This document shows, piece after piece, positions 52,984-61,900 of a stretch of 64,000 nt of DNA. The translations under genes were made by a program, and so were the position numbers. Position 1 is the stretch's first letter. Every line of letters starts with the position of its first letter. The stretch is taken from NCBI RefSeq assembly GCF_037975245.1, contig NC_092580.1, positions 28,421,501 to 28,485,500 on the forward strand, in the 5' to 3' direction. Source of the DNA: Apostichopus japonicus (Eukaryota; Echinodermata; Holothuroidea; Aspidochirotida; Stichopodidae). A model generated the notes under the pieces. That model saw only the letters and a list, made by a program, of their open reading frames with translations, had not been told where the DNA came from and did no database searches.

Positions 52984-55900
52984 CATATATATATATATAT
53001 ATATGTAGACAACTTTGAAAGAGAGAAAGGGACTGCTGCATCAATATTTGTCTAGGGAAAATCCAAGTTTATACATGAAGATATAAATCTTTACCAGTTT
53101 TGTCTTTATAACTTGGTAGCAAAGATCAGAGATAAATGGAAGTTGATGCTGTGTTTCCATTTCTTGTGGGACTTGAAAGTCCCAATTGTTATTGGAATTG
53201 TTGAATAATATAATAATTTTATTTCATACTGTACATAATTATCTGTCTCCCCAAAGCCTCAAACTTAGGCTATTGACTGGCTTAATACTTATATACTCAT
53301 CTTTTATTTACGGAGGAAGCAAAATTTATTTCTATGTGAATTGCTCACTGATAAATATCATCAAAAATTCCTCCCGAGTTTGTCGAAGAGAAATGTGAAA
53401 TAAAAACCTACACTGTGCAGAAAGGGCAAAAATTGTGCTTCAACTATTCAGGATACTGAATTTGAACACCAATGTATGTCTGTCTGTCTATCTGTCTGTC
53501 TGTCTATCTATATATCTATCTAGAAAGGGATAGTTTTGTAGGGTCAAACCAAATATTTCCTTTAAAGTCAAAACCAAACAGAATTAGACTTGTTTTTTAA
53601 GCTGCTGACAACAGACCTATGGAAGTGTTAAGGTGCCATCAAAATGTAAAAAGACCTCTCTCTAAATATAATTAAATTTTCCCCCAAATGGGTTGGATCT
53701 TTCGTATCAAGTTCAATATCACCTGCCTCAACAAAGACTTGGGACCCCTAACAACTACTAGTTCCACAAACATATATGTAATCCATTCTTCCTTTTCATT
53801 GCTCCTTAATCCGCGTCCTGTATAGTCATGGTTTCTTTGGTTCTAATTCCGATCTTACACTTGCAACTTACACTTATCCAGCGTCATACTTTCATTGTGT
53901 TACATTTTGTACTTTTCATTCCACTGCCAAGTATTACTGACGAAGGTCCCAGGAGGACCGAAAATTCCAATATATTTTCTAAAACAGTACTCCTAATATG
54001 TCGATTACGAGTCGTTTCTTTGCTTTGTCTAATAATATTTTCTTTTGGAGTACACATGGATTTTCTTTATAATATATCATGTATATATATATATGTAAAT
54101 AACTCTCCAGGGACTTTCTGTATTAATGGTTTCTCCACCTACGGCATTTATTCTATTGTTCTTTAAGACTACTGTAAGATTTATTTTCATTGTTGATTAT
54201 GTAAGATGTCCTTTATTTGTCCCTCATTTACTAAACACTGTAAGGCTTTCCACTATTGTATTATGATCCAAGGTTTCTCAGTTATTAGTTCTTCAAATTA
54301 GAATTCAGAAAACTTTCAATAGTTCACACACCAATACCATCCTCATTAAATTCTAAAATCCCTAAACTTTACATGACTTCAATCTACTGTAAGTGATTAC
54401 AATACTAATTAAGACAGGTACACCCACGATAAATGTCAGTATTTCTTACAATATAAAAATAGGTTTCAATGATACTTCCTACCACCCTGAAATCTCTCAG
54501 GCTATGCAACATAAACAACCAACAATCAAATGTCAAAGATTGAATTAGATTTTCATAGGTAAGCCAGGGAATAGCCTCTGGTTAATAATCCTATACATCA
54601 TGTGTTACAAACATAGAAGAATAATCATGCAGTAAATCGGTCATTAATTTTATCACCCTTAGATGGTACTTAAATGGTACTTAAATGGTACTTAAATGGT
54701 ACTTAAGGGCACAGTAAGTACTGTACTTTCCTCATGGCTATAAATCAGACAATACGATATTAGAAGCAACCATGACGACGAGAACTGGGAAATAGTGACT
54801 ACATATAGATCTGCTTCATAGTAAGTTTAAGTTACCACTTGGAGTTCTGTTTCACTTATTTGTTGGTAATATATGCAAGTAAAATATAACCTCATGAATG
54901 TTTAGGACTGAAGTAATTTGCATAATTCTAGTTTTGAAAGGATGCACTGTCCTAAAAAAATATGAACAAATTTTAATGGTAGCGCTCTTTCCATATCTAC
55001 AACGAATTTACTTTTCAAGTTATAAATCACCTTTAATACATACATATCCAGAATGCTCCTTTAATGCAACGTTAATGATGACATTAGCTATTAATATATA
55101 CACACACAAAACAAGTCATCCAACCATAGAATGCAACACCTATTGTCACGAACATGGAGGTCATTATTTGTGACTAGCAAGTTAACAAGACAATGCCTAT
55201 TATGTCGTACTTATGAAAATTTAATTTTTCCATGGCAACAGCAATTAAACACAACTTTGAAGTGTGCTAGCTTGTCTCAAATTGTGTTTTCCACAATTTA
55301 TAATACAAAGGAAAGTATTCATAACTGATATGTGGTCACCCATTTGAAATTCAAATTACATTCCACTCTATGTATACTGCTTCATACATCAAAAATGCAC
55401 CACTTATTCTATAACAGAGTTAAATGATAAGGAAATTGCCCACATTTTATTAATATTTTGTCAAACTTACTTAAACTTTAGATGAATACGTTACTTTGCT
55501 GGAAATATTTAATAAAATTTATATGGCATTAATAGGGATGCACCGGATATCCGGTCCGGCCGGACTATCCGGTCGGATAATGGCAATTATCCGGTTCCGG
55601 CCGGATATTTTTTCAAAATCTGGCCGGATATTTTTCAAAATCTGGCTGGATCTTTTTCAAAATCTGGCCTGAATTATTCATTAAAAAGGTGTTGGTATTA
55701 ACTTAAATCAATGTAAACTATTTCCAAAAATTAATAAAAACATTCAAAGGAAAAATTAGGTTTAACATGTTTAATTTAATTTTCTCAATGGTCTTACCTA
55801 AGATTTGCTCCTTGTTTCATACTTCTACTTCTTAATAATGATTTTCTTTTGTGTAATGAAAAAAATCCGGTTCCGGCCGGATTTTATCCGGCCGGATTTC

Positions 55901-58900
55901 ATGTACTATCCGGCAAAATCCGGTTCTGGCCGGATCCAAAAAATTGGATCCGGTGCATCCCTAGGCATTAATGTCTTAATTTAATCCACCTTCACCTTCC
56001 CACACATCCCATGCTACTGTCAGTTTATACTGTCCATAGCATTGATACAAAATGAAATACAACTGTTGCATGCTGATCCATTCAATAATCTTTATTCATA
56101 AAGATATAAATCTTTGCCTATTCTTTCTTGATAAATTGGTAGATTAGAGAAATATGGAAGTTGTTGCTACCAAGTTATGAACAAAACAGATAAAGATTTG
56201 TATCTTTATGTTTATATTGGGTTTTTCCCTAGACAAATAAATATTGTTTTGCGGTGGTCTCTTTCAATGTTGTATATTGTTCAAATTATCTCTTTCGAGA
56301 TCCGGCTTTAGGAATCACAAATGACTTCAAGTTGGTTAGAATCATGTTTGATCTCTAGAGCAAGGCAAATATGTCACCAAAACATAACTAGTATTGTTTG
56401 ATACAGGTGCCAAAGCCTACAGTGGAATTACGACCTTCCTTACCGGATTCGAACCTCTGGACATACAATCAGTGTCAGTAACCTAGTGGTTAGGGTGTCC
56501 GCATGTAAAGCGGGTGGCCCGGGTTCGAATCCTGGTGGAGGCTGGAAGTTTTTCACTGTTCTGGATATTCCAACTCACTACGTTTTCAATTATATATGTA
56601 TATAAATGTAAATATATGCCTTGGTGAGTACAGTTGTTACTTAGAGTTTCACGCCCTTATCGGCGATCATCAGACAACTGAACAAATACTCGCTGCGCGG
56701 GTATGAAGCACACGAACCCTATTTCTTACGTGCACAGTTCATTGGTTTAAGCCTATTTAGGCAATCTTACATACCAAGGACAGTATAAACAAAAAACAGA
56801 GCTCATCTCAAAGTGTCGCCATGTCAACAAACCGCTCGACCGTGCTAGGAAGAAATAAGGTCACATACACGAATGTTTACGTGCAGTTGTCGGATGATCC
56901 CCGCACACCGCAGGCGTGAAACCAGAGTAACAACATGCTGTAAGTCACCGTATAGATATAAACTATATTATGTACTTGCTCTACTTCATGTAATGAGCAC
57001 TTTTGCAACAGGAAGTGAACATCTGAATCTTTGTTATGTATGGGTCTGTTCATGTTAAAGCGCCCGCCCAATTTAGCATAAAAATGACCTTTGGAGCACC
57101 ATAACAAAATACTATGGAGACTCTAGAGATACAAATAATATGCCCATGGAGAGTCCACCTAGCTGTACCTGCCATAACATAAACAATTTCCTGAAATATA
57201 CATATGATATGCGATACTCCCAGTTTAGTGCCAAACTGTGAACAAAAATTGTTGCCATTTACAAAATGGATTATTTTGTACTTGGTGAGCTATTCTAAAC
57301 TCCAAAAGGGGATATTATTAGAAATTTTGTCATGGTTGAACTTTGTAGCTATAGGTTCCCTGTCAAAAGTATTGAGAAAATTTCATCTATGAAATATGCG
57401 AATTATTGCAAAACCTGACCCGTGTTTCGGACATCACTTTTTCTGTCCACATTTTTATACCAATTTGTGAGTGACCAAGGTTGGGAGTTTATAACAAATG
57501 CTATAAGTGGTGTGATTTAGTGATACTGTTATAATTGTAACAAAATAAAATTATATATATCAAATTCATGGCAATTCAGCCACATTTTATTTCACAATGA
57601 AGTAAACAACATGGAAAGTTTTTCCGTCCACAATCTGGTGATGTCCAAAACATCATGGCGCAACCAATACATGAAGTATGTTTAAACCTACAGGACTAAT
57701 TTTGTTAACATAATTAAAGCAAAAGTACTACCTCAATTACAGTATCTACTAGACCAATCATCCGTTTTGATTTTATAACCACTTACACTTTTCCATCCAT
57801 GTACACTATGTGATGTCCGAAACACTGGTGATGTCTGAAACAATTTTTCATTAATATTGCTTGAAGAAAAGACACAATCAATAAGCAATTCATATCATGA
57901 CAAGTACTATTGCTACAAACATACATACCGCACTACTCAAAACGTCTTCAATCTTTCCAAATATTAGAGAAACATAATTAACCTAAACAATATGTTTCGG
58001 ATATCACCATGTGTTTCGGACATCACATTTTTTAATCTAACATATTGTAGAAATAGCACTGGTTTCAACTGTAAATGGTACAAGTGGTTAAAGTTAATGT
58101 GCTAGAGTATACAAAGTACAGTACCTACAACAGAACACTTCTTAGCTCTGCAGTGTCATTTAACCTAACATAATGTATTCATCTTACCGACAACTTAATG
58201 ACAAGCCTAAAATGAAATACTACATGTTTGGGCCTGAATGTTAATTGGAAACAAATTTCCATCATTTAGTTCGTGTACAAGTAAAACTGACCTTTTTGAC
58301 TATTTTACTGTAGCATCAGAGTGGCATATCATGATATACATACAGTGGTAATGCTATGATTGTCTGCTAGCTTGAATCAAGCTATTTGTAGCTACCCGCA
58401 TTGAAATCATACAGTAGAGTGACCATGCATTCATCTTGAGTTTCTTCAGATGTTCATCCTGAGTTTCTTCAGAGTGTGATTGTAAGTATACAGATATTTA
58501 TCATTATTAATTGTATTTATTATTATGTCCAGCAGTATTCATCAAATTAGAATTTCTTATAAATTTAGTAATAATACGAAGCAGAAGAATAATTATCTGC
58601 AGTTATTTTAACGACACTGAATAAAGGGACCACAAATGAGGGAGAAACCCACAAGGATTACAACTAAAACGTCGGGTGGCTTCCAATTCAACCTTTTAAC
58701 TCAAATTTGGAATCTTTTCCATTTTGAAAGTCATATTTCAGATGGGAAAACCGTAGATTGCTCTTGGATGAAAAAACCCACCTTACTATGACCCAACAAT
58801 CCCAACATAGTTGCAATCATATAGTTGCAATCATAAATGGCATGCTGGACAGGTAATGAAGGTAGACCATGATAGGGGTGAAGCAAAGGTTAACTTTATG

Positions 58901-61900
58901 CGAATGGTATCCGGTTTACTAAGCATATAAAACATATAACAAGTTACAACGTGTGTATTCTGAATTTAAACTGAGTATGTACATGTATGTAGCATAGAAC
59001 CTGTGCAAATAACCTAACATGGGATTATCGGTTATACAGTACCTACAGTAGCCTTCAGATTTATACTCTAAACAGTTTAGTCCACCAGATTGTATTTTCT
59101 GGTATTTTATAGTTTGTTAAATAATTTTCAGGATCTACAGTAGATCATGGATAAATTGAACCATGTAGATTTCTTGTGGCCAATCAACATAGACACCTCA
59201 TGGACAGATTTCAATTCAATGCTTGTAATCCCATATCCAGACACCATACCCCCGGGAGACCCTTCAGTCTACAGATGGTGCAAGTTCATATACAGTAATT
59301 AATGACATGTTGAATCTCATTCAAAGGAGCAATTAACAGCGATCAATCATAGTTTCCATATTCCAGTTCTTGTTATTGATACAGATGTTTCATGATATTT
59401 CAATGTCACACAATTTGATTCATAAACTTTGTTGCAAATTACAGTAGGTCTTACACATGTATGCATACTGTACACTGTAGGAAATGTACCAAACATTAGA
59501 ATATTATAGAACACTTTTAGCTCAGTCTAGAGGTGTGATTTGAAAATGTGTGGGACAATGGTCTTCTCCAAGAATTTCCGGAACCATTATTTTTCAATAC
59601 ACCATGGTCGATGACTCGATTCCTCAAATGGTGTTTTAGTACAAGTTTAAAATGATTCTCCCTCATATTCTATTATAGATCTGCTACAGTAAGTACTGTT
59701 ATTTGCATTTTGAAGTAGACTGTTGTTTATTAAACATGTTTTACTAGTTACAATTATCTCTTCTATAACTGTTGTGACCTGTTGAATGATGCATTATTAT
59801 AGTGCAGGTTTGAAGACATTAGTTTGTGGACTTTAGTTGAAGGTGATTTCTGAAACATTCAGTGATGTCCGAAATGTTCACTCACTAAAACTGCAAATTA
59901 ACATACCTTACATATGTTCAAAACTGTTACTACACTGTAGTTAGGCTGTCAACATAGAACGCCCGTTGTTTCAATATCTAAAGTTTGATACTATCTGCTT
60001 TGAATGGAAAAAATGACTCTGATGTCCTAAAGTAACATACAGTTGTGGTGATGTCCAAAACATAGTCCAAGACATATTGTAATACAAATCTATAAAACAA
60101 CTTCTTGCATTTTCCAAATGAATTTGATGCTTTTTGTGAACATCACATATTAAGATGTAAATATTAAGATATATCCTTCTTAAGTAAAACGTGCGACCTT
60201 TTGTTTAATAAATTTCTTGTTGAAACAGTTCATCACCTTTCCATGCATCAAACTTGGCACCAATAAAGAGTTTATATACCCTTCATTAGAGTATATCAAC
60301 TCAATAACATGACTGTCCCTTCATTATCAAAGCATTTAAATGATTTATTAATTTTGTTTTATTTCAAAGTATTACATGATATAATGTTACGCACTGGTGG
60401 GTGATGTCCAAAACAAAATCTGTTTGGGAGGGGTGATGTCCGAAACGAGAGTCATGAAAAACAATCTGAGAGGACATGAACAAAAATTTCAGTTTTGGTT
60501 AATATTTTATGTCCAGGTTATATTTCATGGTAGAATTGTTACTATAACTTGCAGCTTTGCACTTTAAGGAGAAACTGTTTACATTTTTTTTTCAGGAAAA
60601 CTTTACATTTTTCCACCACTACTCCAATGTTTTGTTAAAAACAACATCAATATCCTCGAAAATATGTCTGATAATAGCAAAATTTAATGTTAATACAGAA
60701 AATAACACTATTCCCAAATATAACAGTAATACATTGACACACCACTATTAAAGATGAAGGAATATCGGCAATTTATGGATTTTAACACTTTTTCACCTTC
60801 TAGAATATATTTTCCAAAATAGTTTAAGGTCTGGTTGATTCTGATTCATGAATTGTAGATATTAGTAATGTTATTTGTTAAGAGTAGACATTCTATACTG
60901 TAATTTGAAAAATTGCTACCTTTGGCAACAAATTTGGGTGCCTTAATGTGAACAGACCCATATACTGTATACATATAGAGAGAATATAGATAGATAATAC
61001 ACAGCCATTTGTATTCAAATTCAGTATCCTGAATAGTTGAGGCACAATGTTTGCCCTTTTCTGCACAGTCTGCACAATATTTGTCTAGGGATAGAATTTA
61101 TTTTCTATATAAATTGCTCACTGATGAATATCAGACTAAATTCCTTCAGAGTTTGTCAAAGAGAACTAATTTAGGTGAAGAAAAAACCTCTTTTGTCTTC
61201 ATAACTTGGTAGCAAAGATCAGAGATATTTGGAAGTTGATGAGCACTGTGTTTCCATTTCTTGTGGGACCTGAAAGTCCCAATATTTATTGGCAATGCTG
61301 AATTATATAATAAATCTAACTTCTTGCTGTACATAATTATCTGTCTCCCCCAAGCCTCAAACTTAGGCTATGTACTGCTTAATACCAGTAGATTTTGCCT
61401 GGAAGGAAGCAACAGCATTTTTCTGCCAGTATAGACACACTTTGCTTTTTTATTAAGTCGGGGAAAATGTCGATGGAAAATTTGATTTTAGCAGTCAATT
61501 TTGTCATGCCCTCTCAGAGGTTATAAAAGTGATATTCTAAACCAGTCCATGTACACAGTCCTAAATTCCTACTAAATATTGCACTATCTTGGCAACTTGC
61601 CCACAACAATAAAATCTAGGTCTTAACTTAGATCAGATGGTATTTTGCAATGAGTTTTCTTGCAGGTCTGGTACGTACTGCAAATAAAATATGTGTGTCT
61701 TTTTTTGCGCAAATATGCTAACACTGCTAGTCTATGTAAACAAAATAATTTGGTTTGTGTGTGTCCTCATACTGTACAATATATCTAACAGAGCTTTGAG
61801 CGTTCATTTTCGATGTAACAGCCAAAACGTGTCAATTTTATCTGAGCACTGCTAGGTCAGATCTTGCTAGACAAAGTATCACTACATTGTCCCATTTTGT

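Noticed and set aside
58640-58690. A further hammerhead-like site with AAAACGTC
   Set aside because: No CTGANGA core and no closed stem II.
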